Below, piece by piece: positions 28,366 through 36,606 of a stretch of 64,000 bases of DNA. The notes beneath the pieces are model-generated. The model was not told where the DNA came from and did not search any database. It saw only the letters and a program-made list of their open reading frames with translations. Source of the DNA: Pseudomonadota bacterium (GTDB lineage Bacteria > Pseudomonadota > Alphaproteobacteria > Rhodospirillales > Magnetospirillaceae); assembly GCA_021847015.1 (NCBI GenBank), contig JAJZVW010000005.1, positions 1 through 64,000 on the forward strand, given 5' to 3'. The number at the start of each line of letters is the position of its first letter. The stretch's first letter is position 1. A program made the position numbers and the translations under genes.

Positions 28366-29382
28366 CTAACGGGCTTGCGCCGCTTCCTCCGTGTCGGCCT
28401 GCCGCGGTTCCACCGGCCAGGCGTAGACCTCGCGCACGATGTAGAGCGGGCGGCCCTTCACCTCGTCGAACACGCGGCCGAGGTAATCGCCGAGAACGCC
28501 CAGGGTCAGCAATTGCATGCCGCCCAGGAACAGCACCGAGGCCAGCGTCGATTCGTAGCCCGGCACGTCGATGCCCCAGATCAGGGTGCGGATGATGCGG
28601 ATCACGATGTAGACGAAGGCCAGGGCGGAAATGACCGCGCCGATCAGTCCCCATACCCGCAAGGGAAAATTGGAGAACGAGGTCAGTCCGTCGAAGGCGA
28701 AACGCAGAAGGCGGAAGAAGTTGAACTTGGTGGTGCCGGCGGTGCGTTCGCCCTGGACGTAGACGATGCCGGTCTGGCGGAAGCCGACCCAGGCGAAAAT
28801 GCCCTTCATGAAGCGGGAGCGCTCGGGCATCTGGTTGATGGCGTCCACCACCCGCCGGTCGAGCAGGCGGAAATCGCCGACTTCGCGCGGCAGCGGTACC
28901 TCCGACAGGTGGTCGAACAGCCAGTAGAACGCCTTGGCGAACATCTTTTCGCCGAGGGTCTGCCCGGTGCGGGCGTGGCGCACGGCATAGACCACCTCGT
29001 ATCCGTCCCGCCATTTCCCGATCATCTCGGCGATGGCTTCCGGCGGGTGCTGGAGGTCGGCGTCCATGGGAACCACCACCTCGCCCGACGCGTGGGCGAG
29101 GCCGGCGGACAGCGCCCGCTCCTTGCCGAAATTGCGCGACAGGTCGATCACCTTCACCTGCGGGAAGCGCCGCGCGGATTCGATAAGGGCGTCCAGCGTG
29201 CCGTCGCGGCTGCCGTCGTTGACGCAGACGATTTCGTAGGGCACCCCAAGCGTGTCTAGCACCGGCAGCAGGCGGGCGAACAGGGCGGCGACCCCGTTCT
29301 CCTCGTTGTAGCACGGGATCACCACCGACAGCAGGCGGGGGGCGGGGCGGCGGCCGGAAGGCATGGCATGGGACATGGACAT
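28366..29382 (-). CDS. GT2 family glycosyltransferase, GtrB/DPM1-like with membrane anchor
   Basis: A 338-residue polyprenyl-phosphate sugar transferase. The N-terminal GT-A domain has VVIPCYNEENGV, CVNDGSRDGT and PMDADLQHPPE (the DxD-type metal site). Two C-terminal transmembrane helices (about 235-262 and 280-305) anchor it to the inner membrane. Such enzymes load a sugar on undecaprenyl phosphate for transfer to LPS or other glycans outside. Monocistronic; a 145-bp repeat element lies on each side. Confidence 0.92.
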   Translation of the reverse strand: MSMSHAMPSGRRPAPRLLSVVIPCYNEENGVAALFARLLPVLDTLGVPYEIVCVNDGSRDGTLDALIESARRFPQVKVIDLSRNFGKERALSAGLAHASGEVVVPMDADLQHPPEAIAEMIGKWRDGYEVVYAVRHARTGQTLGEKMFAKAFYWLFDHLSEVPLPREVGDFRLLDRRVVDAINQMPERSRFMKGIFAWVGFRQTGIVYVQGERTAGTTKFNFFRLLRFAFDGLTSFSNFPLRVWGLIGAVISALAFVYIVIRIIRTLIWGIDVPGYESTLASVLFLGGMQLLTLGVLGDYLGRVFDEVKGRPLYIVREVYAWPVEPRQADTEEAAQAR

Positions 29383-29438
29383 CACTTCGCTGGCGGCGGG
29401 GACACAGGGGTTTCCACCGCGATCGTTGGGTTGGCACG

Positions 29439-29584
29439 GGCGACGGTTCCCGTTACGGATTCTTCGCTGTCATCCCGAGCCGCAGGCGAGGGATCTTTCA
29501 GGCGTAGTCGGGTGAAAGATCCCTCCACTCGCTTTCGCTCGGTCGGGATGACATCAAGAGCGAGGCTCATAATGAAAACCGCCA
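29439..29584. mobile_element. 146-bp palindromic element with perfect 8-bp flanking duplication (copy C)
   Basis: Flanked on both sides by TTGGCACG (29431-29438 and 29585-29592). Ends GGCGACGGTTCCCGTTACG and CATAATGAAAACCGCCA form imperfect inverted repeats. The core arms are GTCATCCCGAGCC...GAGGGATC and GATCCCTCC...GGTCGGGATGAC. No coding capacity. The duplication is strong evidence of a transposition-type insertion. Confidence 0.8.
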
Positions 29585-29635
29585 TTGGCACGAGCGGGAC
29601 ATTAACACCACTTCATCACCAAGATAAGGCCGGGA

Positions 29636-30622
29636 TCAGCCGCCGGTGACGCTCATATGGCGGGCCACGGCCGGCCGGCGCCCGCGGTCGATGATGAAAT
29701 CGTGCCCCTTGGGCTTGGCGCCGATGGCGGCGTCGATGGCGGCGTCCAGCAGATGATCGCTTGCGCTGGACCGCAAGGGCGCCCGCAGGTCCACCGCGCT
29801 GTCCTGGCCGAGGCAGGGATACAGCGTCCCGGTGCAGGTGACCCGGACGCGATTGCACGATTCGCAGAAGTTGTGGGTCATCGGCGTGATGAAGCCGATG
29901 CGCCGCCCGGTTTCGGCGATGGCGGCGTAACGCGCCGGTCCGCCGGTGGTCCAGTCGCTGTCGGTGAGCGTCCAGCGCCGCCCCAGGCGGGAGCGTACCA
30001 GCGACAGGGGCAGATACTGCTCGGTGCGGTCGGCGTGAACCTCGCCCATGGGCATGGTCTCGATCAGGCAGAGATCGAAGCCGTGGTTGCCGCACCAGGC
30101 GACGAGGTCGTCGTATTCATCCTCGTTCACGCCCTTCAGCGCCACGGTGTTGATCTTGACCGCCAGTCCGGCGGCCTTCGCCGCCATGATCCCGTCGATC
30201 ACCCTGTCCAGTTTCCCCCACCGGGTGACGCGGGCGAAGCGGGCGGGATCGAGGGTGTCCAGCGAGACGTTCACCCGCCGGATGCCGGCCGCCGCCAGGC
30301 CCTCGGCGTGCTCGGCCAGCAGGGTGCCGTTGGTGGTGAGCGTAAGCTCGTGCAACTCGCCCGCCGCGACCAGCCGGCCCAGCCGGGCGATCAGGCCCAT
30401 GACGTTGCGCCGCACCAGGGGTTCGCCGCCGGTGAGGCGGATCTTGCGCACGCCCTTGCGGACGAAGGCGGCGCACAGCCGCTCCAATTCCTCCAGCGTC
30501 AGGATGTCGGCCTTGGGCAGGAAGGTCATGTCCTCCGCCATGCAATAGACGCAGCGGAGGTCGCAGCGGTCGGTGACCGAAACCCGCACATAGGTGACCT
30601 TGCGGCCGAAGGAATCGATCAT
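29636..30622 (-). CDS. moaA: GTP 3',8-cyclase MoaA (molybdenum cofactor biosynthesis)
   Basis: Radical SAM enzyme for the first step of molybdopterin synthesis, GTP to 3',8-cyclo-GTP (with MoaC giving cPMP). N-terminal cluster cysteines C20, C24, C27 (CDLRCVYC) bind the SAM iron-sulfur cluster. The C-terminal cluster cysteines are in [19 protein letters not shown]. The chain ends in the required Gly-Gly. GGAGACAG lies before ATG 30622. Divergent from a DUF2478/DUF364 fusion that is also linked to metal cofactors. Confidence 0.96.
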   Translation of the reverse strand: MIDSFGRKVTYVRVSVTDRCDLRCVYCMAEDMTFLPKADILTLEELERLCAAFVRKGVRKIRLTGGEPLVRRNVMGLIARLGRLVAAGELHELTLTTNGTLLAEHAEGLAAAGIRRVNVSLDTLDPARFARVTRWGKLDRVIDGIMAAKAAGLAVKINTVALKGVNEDEYDDLVAWCGNHGFDLCLIETMPMGEVHADRTEQYLPLSLVRSRLGRRWTLTDSDWTTGGPARYAAIAETGRRIGFITPMTHNFCESCNRVRVTCTGTLYPCLGQDSAVDLRAPLRSSASDHLLDAAIDAAIGAKPKGHDFIIDRGRRPAVARHMSVTGG

Positions 30623-30764
30623 TCTGTCTCCGGCGGGCCCGCGAACGGGGGCGCTCTATCCGGATATATATCGCGGCGCGCGCCAAGGCGAGAGGGCTTT
30701 CAGGCAAATTCCCTCCGCACGGCGCGCTTGTGGCGGGCATGCCCGGCCATTACTCTCCCGCCCC

Positions 30765-32003
30765 ATGACCTCCCATCTGCCGGGGATTTCCCCCATGGCC
30801 CTGCCTGCCGCCGTCCACCCGCCCGCCATCGGCGCCGTGGTCTATCCGCCGGAGCGGCGGCCGGAGCGGTTGCTGGCCGGCTTCGCAGCGGCCCTGTCCT
30901 CGCGCGGGTTCCGCCTGGGCGGGGTGTTGCAGGAAACCAGCGCGGGCGACATGGTCCTGACCGATCTGGATGGCGGCGCCCGGCTGTCCATCCGCCAGAA
31001 CCTGGGGTCGGGATCGTCGGCCTGCGCGCTCGACGCCTCGGCCCTGGCCGAGGCGTCCGGGGCCTTGCGCCGCGCCTTGGCGGCCGGGGTGGATCTGCTG
31101 TTCGTCAACAAGTTCTCGGCGCAGGAGCAGTCCGGCGGCGGGTTCGCCGACGAGATGCTGGCGGCCATGGCCGGCGGCGTGCCGCTGCTGACGGCGGTGC
31201 CGGCCGCGCTGGTGGAGCATTGGCGCGATTTCACCGGCGGGCGCGGCGACCTGCTGATGCCCGACGAAGCCGCCCTGTGGCGGTGGTGGGGTCCCCGCCG
31301 CCTGTATCAGGACTTGGCGCTCGGCGTGCCGGACGTTCCGGTCGAGCGGGTGGTCGTCGGGTTGGGCTTCACCCTGGTGGAGGGGCCGGACGGCATCGGG
31401 CTGGCGCGCACGCCGGAGACCGCCGCCGGCTGTTCGGCCGCGCCCGACGCGGGGCGGCAAAGAGGCCGTTCGCTGCGGGAGCTTGCCGGCCTGGTCCATT
31501 CGTGGAATCCCTTCGAGCTGGCGCTGGGCGTGGCGGCCTGCAACGCCCACTACAACCGGTTCGACCTAGCGGCGGAGGAGACCAACGGCCTCGATGTCCT
31601 CGCCAGGGAGGACAGCCCCGTGGTCATCGGCGGCTTCCCCGGCATCGCCCGACGCCTTCCCGGCGCCAGGGTGATCGAGCGGCGGCCCGCCCCCGGCGAA
31701 TATCCCGAGGAGGCGGCCGAATGGCTGCTGCCCGCCGCCGAGGCGGTGGTCGTTACGTCATCGGCGCTGGCCAACCGCAGCCTTCCGCGGTTGCTGGCCC
31801 TGGCGCGGGATGCGCGCATCGTCCTGGTGGGGCCCGGCGCACCGTTGACCCCGCGCCTGTTCGATTACGGAATCGCGGCACTGTCCGGGGTGGTGGCGCT
31901 GGACGGCGACGGGCTGGCCCGTGCCGTCGCCGAAGGCGGCGGTGCCCGGGACATCCGGCACTATTGCCGGCCGGCGACCCTGCGCCGGTCCGGGTGGGAG
32001 TGA
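30765..32003 (+). CDS. DUF2478 / DUF364 (putative metal-cofactor) fusion protein
   Basis: A 412-residue two-domain protein. Residues about 20-180 match DUF2478, a P-loop-like NTPase domain often encoded with molybdenum transporters (IGAVVYPPERRPERLLAGF, LLFVNKFSAQEQSGGGF). Residues about 255-412 match DUF364/DUF4213, a putative heavy-metal-chelation fold (LAGLVHSWNPFELALGVAACNAHYN, VVIGGFPGIARRLPGARVIERRP, VVTSSALANRSLPRLLAL). It diverges from moaA, which fits a role in molybdenum or other metal handling. A second in-frame ATG at 30795 is equally possible as start. Confidence 0.75.
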   Translation: MTSHLPGISPMALPAAVHPPAIGAVVYPPERRPERLLAGFAAALSSRGFRLGGVLQETSAGDMVLTDLDGGARLSIRQNLGSGSSACALDASALAEASGALRRALAAGVDLLFVNKFSAQEQSGGGFADEMLAAMAGGVPLLTAVPAALVEHWRDFTGGRGDLLMPDEAALWRWWGPRRLYQDLALGVPDVPVERVVVGLGFTLVEGPDGIGLARTPETAAGCSAAPDAGRQRGRSLRELAGLVHSWNPFELALGVAACNAHYNRFDLAAEETNGLDVLAREDSPVVIGGFPGIARRLPGARVIERRPAPGEYPEEAAEWLLPAAEAVVVTSSALANRSLPRLLALARDARIVLVGPGAPLTPRLFDYGIAALSGVVALDGDGLARAVAEGGGARDIRHYCRPATLRRSGWE

Positions 32004-32014
32004 AAGGGGCGGAG

Positions 32015-32791
32015 ATGGCGGCGTCTATGGGGGAAAACCCGAAATTGTCGGCCCTGGTGGTCGTCCACAACGAGGAGGAGCGGCTGCCGGCCTGCCTGGA
32101 TCGCCTCGGCTTCGCCGACGAGATCGTGGTGGTGCTCGACAAATGCACCGACGGCAGCCGCGACATCGCGCTCCGCTACGGTGCCCGGATCGTGGAGGGA
32201 CGCTGGGATATCGAGGGCGACCGGCGCAACACCGGCATTCGCGCCTGTTCGGGCGATTGGGTCCTGGAGGTGGATGCCGACGAGCGCGTGCCGGCGGCCC
32301 TGGCCGAGGAAATCCGCCGCGTCATCGCCACCACCCGGTACGACTGGCACGAGATCCTGGTGGACAATTACATCGGCGAGCGCCGGGTTCGCCACGGCTG
32401 GGGGGCATCCTACGGCAAGGCCGCCTATCCCGGGCTGTTCCGCCGCGAGGCCAAGACCTGGGGCCGCGACCGCGTCCATCCCAGCCTGACCTGGCGGGGG
32501 CGCAAAGGTCCCATGCTGGTCAACCGGCTGGACCATTACGTCGATCGCGACATCTCGGACATGATCCGCCGCCTCGACGCCTATTCCACGGCCAAGGCGC
32601 GCGATTTGCGCGACCGCGGGGAGACCTGGGGAAGTTTCGCCAGCAATCTGCGCCGCGTGGTGTCGCGCTTCTTCAAATGCTATGTGCGGCGCAAAGGGTA
32701 CAGGGAGGGCGGCTACGGCTTCGTCATCGCCGTCTGCGCCGCCCTCTACCCGATGCTGTCGCACCTCAAGGCCAAGTACGAAAAGGACTGA
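32015..32791 (+). CDS. GT2 family glycosyltransferase, WaaE/KdtX-like
   Basis: A 258-residue GT-A enzyme resembling LPS core beta-1,4-glucosyltransferases (WaaE/KdtX). Visible motifs: LVVVHNEEERLPACLDRL, VLDKCTDGSRDIALRYGA, WVLEVDADERVP (DxD). A C-terminal helical region (ALYPMLSHLKAKYEKD) could touch the membrane. It lies 11 bp after the DUF fusion and 6 bp before a GT4 gene, so they are likely co-transcribed. Confidence 0.88.
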   Translation: MAASMGENPKLSALVVVHNEEERLPACLDRLGFADEIVVVLDKCTDGSRDIALRYGARIVEGRWDIEGDRRNTGIRACSGDWVLEVDADERVPAALAEEIRRVIATTRYDWHEILVDNYIGERRVRHGWGASYGKAAYPGLFRREAKTWGRDRVHPSLTWRGRKGPMLVNRLDHYVDRDISDMIRRLDAYSTAKARDLRDRGETWGSFASNLRRVVSRFFKCYVRRKGYREGGYGFVIAVCAALYPMLSHLKAKYEKD

Positions 32792-32797
32792 TCCCGC

Positions 32798-33832
32798 ATG
32801 GCGCGCGTCATCATGACCGACGACGGCATCGCCTTCGACGGGCGCATGGCGGAGGAGCGGCCGCTGGGCGGCGCCGAGACGGCGTTCGTCGCGCTGGCCA
32901 ACGCGCTGGCGGCGCGCGGTCACGACGTGCTGGCCTGCAACCGCTGTGACGATCCCCTCGACCACAGGGGCGTGCGCTGGCGCCCCATCGGCCAGGGCGT
33001 GCCCGATTCCGCCGATCTTTACATCGCCAATCGCGGCGACAAGCTGTTGCGGCTGGTGCCCAAGGCCGGGCGCACCATCTTCTGGATCCACAATCCCGCC
33101 GGCTATCTGCTCAAATGGCGCTACCAGTGGAAACTGGCGTGGCGCCGGCCGACCGTCGTGTTTTCGGGCGCCAGCCACGCATCGACCTATCCCGGCTGGG
33201 GCTTCGCCGGGGGGCGGGCGATCGTCCCCTTGGGCGTCACGGACATTTTCCGCCACGGCGAGGAACGGCCTCCGCCGGCTCCGCGGGCGATCTTCACGTC
33301 GAATCCCCTGCGCTCGCTGGATTGGCTGCTGGAGGTGTGGGCCGAGCGCATCCGTCCCGCCGTGCCGGTGGCCGAACTGCACGTCTTCGCAGGCGATGCC
33401 ACCTATGGGTCCACGGGTCGGGCCAAGGCCTCGCGGATGGGCCCGGTGCTGGAACGGGCGGCGCGGCTGGCCGGGCAGGGGGTGGTGCTGCGCGGACCGG
33501 TGCCCAAAGACCAGTTGGTGCGCGAGCTGGCCGAGGCGCGGGTTCTGCTCTATCGCGGCGACGCCGGCGAAACGTTCTGTCTTGCGGCCGCCGAGGCCCA
33601 GGCCATGGGTGTGCCCGGCGTGGTCGAAGACATCGCCTGCATGGGCGAGCGCATTCAGGACGGCCGAACCGGGTTCGTGGTGCGGGGATCGGAGGCCTTC
33701 GCCGATGCGGGTGTCCGCCTGCTGGCCGACGACACGCTGTGGCGGGATTTCCATCGCCGCTGCCTGGCGGAGCAGCGCTCCTGGGGGTGGGACGAGGCGG
33801 CCGCCGCGTTCGAACGCATCGGCGGTCTCTGA
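32798..33832 (+). CDS. Glycosyltransferase family 4-like protein
   Basis: A 344-residue GT-B protein. The N-terminal glycine loop reads PLGGAETAFVALANAL. The C-terminal part has FTSNPLRSLDWLLEVW and the acceptor/donor helix GETFCLAAAEAQAMGVPGVVED. Follows the WaaE-like gene by 6 bp and ends 10 bp before the convergent nuclease gene. Likely LPS core or O-chain sugar transfer. Confidence 0.86.
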   Translation: MARVIMTDDGIAFDGRMAEERPLGGAETAFVALANALAARGHDVLACNRCDDPLDHRGVRWRPIGQGVPDSADLYIANRGDKLLRLVPKAGRTIFWIHNPAGYLLKWRYQWKLAWRRPTVVFSGASHASTYPGWGFAGGRAIVPLGVTDIFRHGEERPPPAPRAIFTSNPLRSLDWLLEVWAERIRPAVPVAELHVFAGDATYGSTGRAKASRMGPVLERAARLAGQGVVLRGPVPKDQLVRELAEARVLLYRGDAGETFCLAAAEAQAMGVPGVVEDIACMGERIQDGRTGFVVRGSEAFADAGVRLLADDTLWRDFHRRCLAEQRSWGWDEAAAAFERIGGL

Positions 33833-33842
33833 TTCCCGCCGG

Positions 33843-34358
33843 TCATTCCGGCGGGGCCTCCTCCGTGGGGCACCACGGCATTTTATGTCCCCCCTGATAG
33901 GGGTGCGCCAGGCCGGCGGCCAGCAGGGCTTGGGACAGGTCCTCTCCGCTCGCCGTCATCACGCTCGCCACCACTCGCCGCCCGTACTTGTCGTAAGTGA
34001 TGTCGCGCAGAACGATGTGGTCTTCGGTCAGCTTGTCTTCGACGAAGACGCGGGCCTGCTCGGCCAGTCGCCGTTCCGCGTCGCAGCGGGCGTGCATTTC
34101 CGCCGTATCGACCCCGCGCAGCCGCACGTTGGTTACGACCTCCTGCCCCAGCCAAATGTGGGCGCGCACGCGGATGGTGTCCCCGTCGATGATCCGCAGC
34201 ACGATGGCCGGCACCGGCCCGGGCACCGGGCCTTCGCCGAACACGTCGCCGGAAAGGTCGCTCTCGGCCGAGGCCGCGACGGCCATCACGGCGACAAGGC
34301 CCGCCCGAAGAACTGCCGTGCTGAACGCCAGTGTTATCGTCTTTAGATTGTATTTCAA
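33843..34358 (-). CDS. Secreted thermonuclease-like (SNase) protein
   Basis: A roughly 171-residue staphylococcal-nuclease-fold protein. Catalytic pattern: IIDGDTIRVRAHIW (Asp), NVRLRGVDTAEM (Arg, Asp, Glu), YDKYGRRVVASV. An N-terminal hydrophobic signal sequence ends in VAASAES. No ATG lies near the signal sequence; TTG 34358 is the simplest start, and ATGs further upstream would make an unlikely 60 to 100-residue leader. Predicted exported calcium-dependent nuclease. Confidence 0.8.
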   Translation of the reverse strand: MKYNLKTITLAFSTAVLRAGLVAVMAVAASAESDLSGDVFGEGPVPGPVPAIVLRIIDGDTIRVRAHIWLGQEVVTNVRLRGVDTAEMHARCDAERRLAEQARVFVEDKLTEDHIVLRDITYDKYGRRVVASVMTASGEDLSQALLAAGLAHPYQGGHKMPWCPTEEAPPE

Positions 34359-34555
34359 CTTGTCACGCGCCGTTGGCCGAGCGAATAGCGCAATGCCATC
34401 CACGAAATGTAGGTGGTTTTGCGAACATGTCAAGAACATAGGTCCGTTGGGGGATGACCAAGGTGTGGCCGGCGGGAGGGACGAGGCCTGCGCCGTTGGC
34501 AGGCGGGGGCGCCCGCGATATGGTGCGCCGTCCCCCCTATCCCAAGGCAGGAACG

Positions 34556-35812
34556 ATGACGTCCAAGCCCGCCCATGCCGTTGACGCCTCCCGCATCGTC
34601 GCCGCCGCGTCCTTCCTCGCACCGGTTGTCGCGGTCCTCGCTCCCCTGGGTCTCGCACCGCTGGCGGCGGTGCTGGGCGCCTGGGCGCTGTGGTCGGCTT
34701 ACCGCGGCGGACGGGTGGGGAAGCTGCGGTGGAGCCTGATCATCCTTCCCGGCGCGGTGCTTGGCTGGGGGGCGGTGAGCGCCCTGTGGGCGCCCGACCC
34801 GAAATTGGCGCTGACGACCTGCGGCCGCATCTTCAGCCTGGCGGTGCTGGGGGTGGCGCTGATGAATGCGGCCGACCACGTTCCCTTCGGCCGCCGCCGG
34901 GGCGTGATCGCCGCCCTTCTGGCGGGGTTGGCCGTGGCGGCGATCCTGCTGGCGGCGGAATATCTCTCGGGCCACGGCGTGTCCGCGCTCATTGCCGCCG
35001 CCAAGGGCGCGCCGGTGACCGTGAAATCGCCGTTCAACCGTGGGGCGCCGGTGGTGGCGCTGTTCCTGTGGCCGGCGGCCGTCCTCGCGCGGGAGCGGCT
35101 GGGGCGGGGCGGGGCGGTTGCGGTGGTCTGCCTGCTGGCGGCGGCGGTGATGGTCAGCGACAACCTGTCGTCGAAGCTGGCGCTGGTGACGGGAGGGGCG
35201 ATGTTCGCGCTCGTGCTGGCCTGGCCCGGCGGCGGATTGCGGATCTTCCGGGTCGGGTTCGTGGCGCTGGCGGTCGCGATGCCGTCCCTGGCCCTGCATC
35301 TTCCGCAACCGCCCGAATCGTTTCACAGCCTGCCGTGGCTGCCCTATTCCGCCCAGCACCGCCTGGCCATTTGGCATTTCGCGGCCAAGTCGGTGGAGAC
35401 CCATCCGGTCCGCGGCTGGGGAATGGAAGCGTCACGGGCCTTGCCGGGGGGGCAGGAGCATATCAACCTGGAGTGGAGAGATGCGGATGGCCATCTGAAG
35501 ACCATTCTCAACGGCCAATACCTGCCGCTGCATCCCCACGACGCGATGCTGCAATGGTGGGTCGAACTGGGCTTGCCGGGAGCCGCCGGTCTGGCCGCCT
35601 TCGTCTGGCTGGTGGCACGGCGCGTGGAGCGTGCGCCGATGGCGGCCCCGGCCCGCGCCGCGGCCGCGGCCGCGCTGGCGTCGGCGACGGTTGTCGGCCT
35701 GATCAGCTTCGGCTTCTGGCAGGCATGGTGGCAGTCGGCGCTCTGGCTTGCCGCCATGTTGGGGGTGCTGGCCGCGGGGATCGGAGAGGAGCGGCGCGGC
35801 AAGGAAATGTGA
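34556..35812 (+). CDS. O-antigen ligase family (WaaL/Wzy_C) membrane protein
   Basis: A 418-residue protein with about ten transmembrane segments and a periplasmic loop near the C-terminus (NGQYLPLHPHDAMLQWWVELGLPG) carrying the conserved His-Asp of Wzy_C ligases and polymerases. It joins or polymerises undecaprenol-linked glycans at the periplasmic face. The start at MTSKPAHAV follows a GGCAGGA box. A second ligase-like protein is encoded at 41968, so one may be the polymerase Wzy and the other the ligase WaaL. Confidence 0.85.
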   Translation: MTSKPAHAVDASRIVAAASFLAPVVAVLAPLGLAPLAAVLGAWALWSAYRGGRVGKLRWSLIILPGAVLGWGAVSALWAPDPKLALTTCGRIFSLAVLGVALMNAADHVPFGRRRGVIAALLAGLAVAAILLAAEYLSGHGVSALIAAAKGAPVTVKSPFNRGAPVVALFLWPAAVLARERLGRGGAVAVVCLLAAAVMVSDNLSSKLALVTGGAMFALVLAWPGGGLRIFRVGFVALAVAMPSLALHLPQPPESFHSLPWLPYSAQHRLAIWHFAAKSVETHPVRGWGMEASRALPGGQEHINLEWRDADGHLKTILNGQYLPLHPHDAMLQWWVELGLPGAAGLAAFVWLVARRVERAPMAAPARAAAAAALASATVVGLISFGFWQAWWQSALWLAAMLGVLAAGIGEERRGKEM

Positions 35813-35818
35813 TGCCTC

Positions 35819-35844
35819 GGGGGGGACGGGCATTCCGTCCCCCC
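35819..35844. terminator. Hairpin between convergent genes
   Basis: GGGGGGACGG (35820-35829) pairs with CCGTCCCCCC (35835-35844) around a 5-nt loop, between the ends of the ligase and DUF4142 genes. Could serve both strands; there is no clear U-run. Confidence 0.55.
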
Positions 35845-35856
35845 TTGGGGGAGCGC

Positions 35857-36396
35857 TTATTCCCGCCCCCCGGATTCCGGCATGGCCGCGCCCTGCGGTG
35901 CGATGGATTGCGCCATGGAAAGATGTTCCTTCAGGGTCGGCAGAGTGTCCTGCGCGTAGCGCTTGACCGCGGAATTCTGGCCTTCGTCGATTTCCTTCTG
36001 ATAGGTTTTGACGTACTTCTGGTGTTCCTGAACCATCATCGGCATATAGGCGTTGTCGAACGCCTCGCCTTGCAGGCTCGAAAGCCTGTCGACCTCGCGC
36101 TGCTGGTCCGCGCTGATCTGTTTCGGCGGCGCCATGCCGTCGCGTTCCGCGATACCCGTAATTTCCTTATTGAATTTGCCGTGATCCTCCACCATGCGCT
36201 GGCCGAACTTGCGGACCTCGGGGTTGGCGCCATGCTGCTCGGCCATCGTGCCGAGATCCACTTGCAGCATGTTGTCGGTGACGGCCTCGGGGATGAATTC
36301 CCGGTCCTGGGAACTCATCTTGCCGGCCTGCTGCGCGAAGGCGGGCGCGGATGCCAGGACGATGGACAATGCCAGGACGGAAAAGGAGGGGCGCAT
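35857..36396 (-). CDS. DUF4142 periplasmic protein
   Basis: A 179-residue exported helical protein. Signal peptide (MRPSFSVLALSIVLASAPAF) with AFAQ cleavage site. The mature part has DUF4142 features (KMSSQDREFIPEAV, FGQRMVEDHGKFNKEI, HQKYVKTYQKEIDEG), a ferritin-like helical bundle of unknown activity. GGAG before ATG 36396 supports this start. Single gene. Confidence 0.9.
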   Translation of the reverse strand: MRPSFSVLALSIVLASAPAFAQQAGKMSSQDREFIPEAVTDNMLQVDLGTMAEQHGANPEVRKFGQRMVEDHGKFNKEITGIAERDGMAPPKQISADQQREVDRLSSLQGEAFDNAYMPMMVQEHQKYVKTYQKEIDEGQNSAVKRYAQDTLPTLKEHLSMAQSIAPQGAAMPESGGRE

Positions 36397-36606
36397 GACA
36401 ACGGTCTCCTCGAAAAGGGTCGCTCGCGCTGAAATCCGATCGCGGGTGCCGGCTTTCAAGGACGAAGAGGTGGGCTCCGCTGGAGGGGCATGTGTCAGGG
36501 GCGGACGAAGCCGGCCCACCGCGCCGGTCGGCGGCGGATTTACCCCTTCGGTCTTGTGCTGGGGGACGATGCTCGGCTAACAATACCCCGCATCCTTTGA
36601 GGACCC

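Noticed and set aside
29657-32791. 1044-codon plus-strand frame from moaA antisense into the GT2 gene
   Set aside because: Only its last 258 codons are a real gene (the WaaE-like glycosyltransferase); the rest is antisense to moaA or out of frame in the DUF fusion.
31961-33754. 597-codon minus-strand frame opposite two glycosyltransferase genes
   Set aside because: Gln/His/Arg-rich antisense frame without domain similarity; the plus-strand genes have clear GT motifs.
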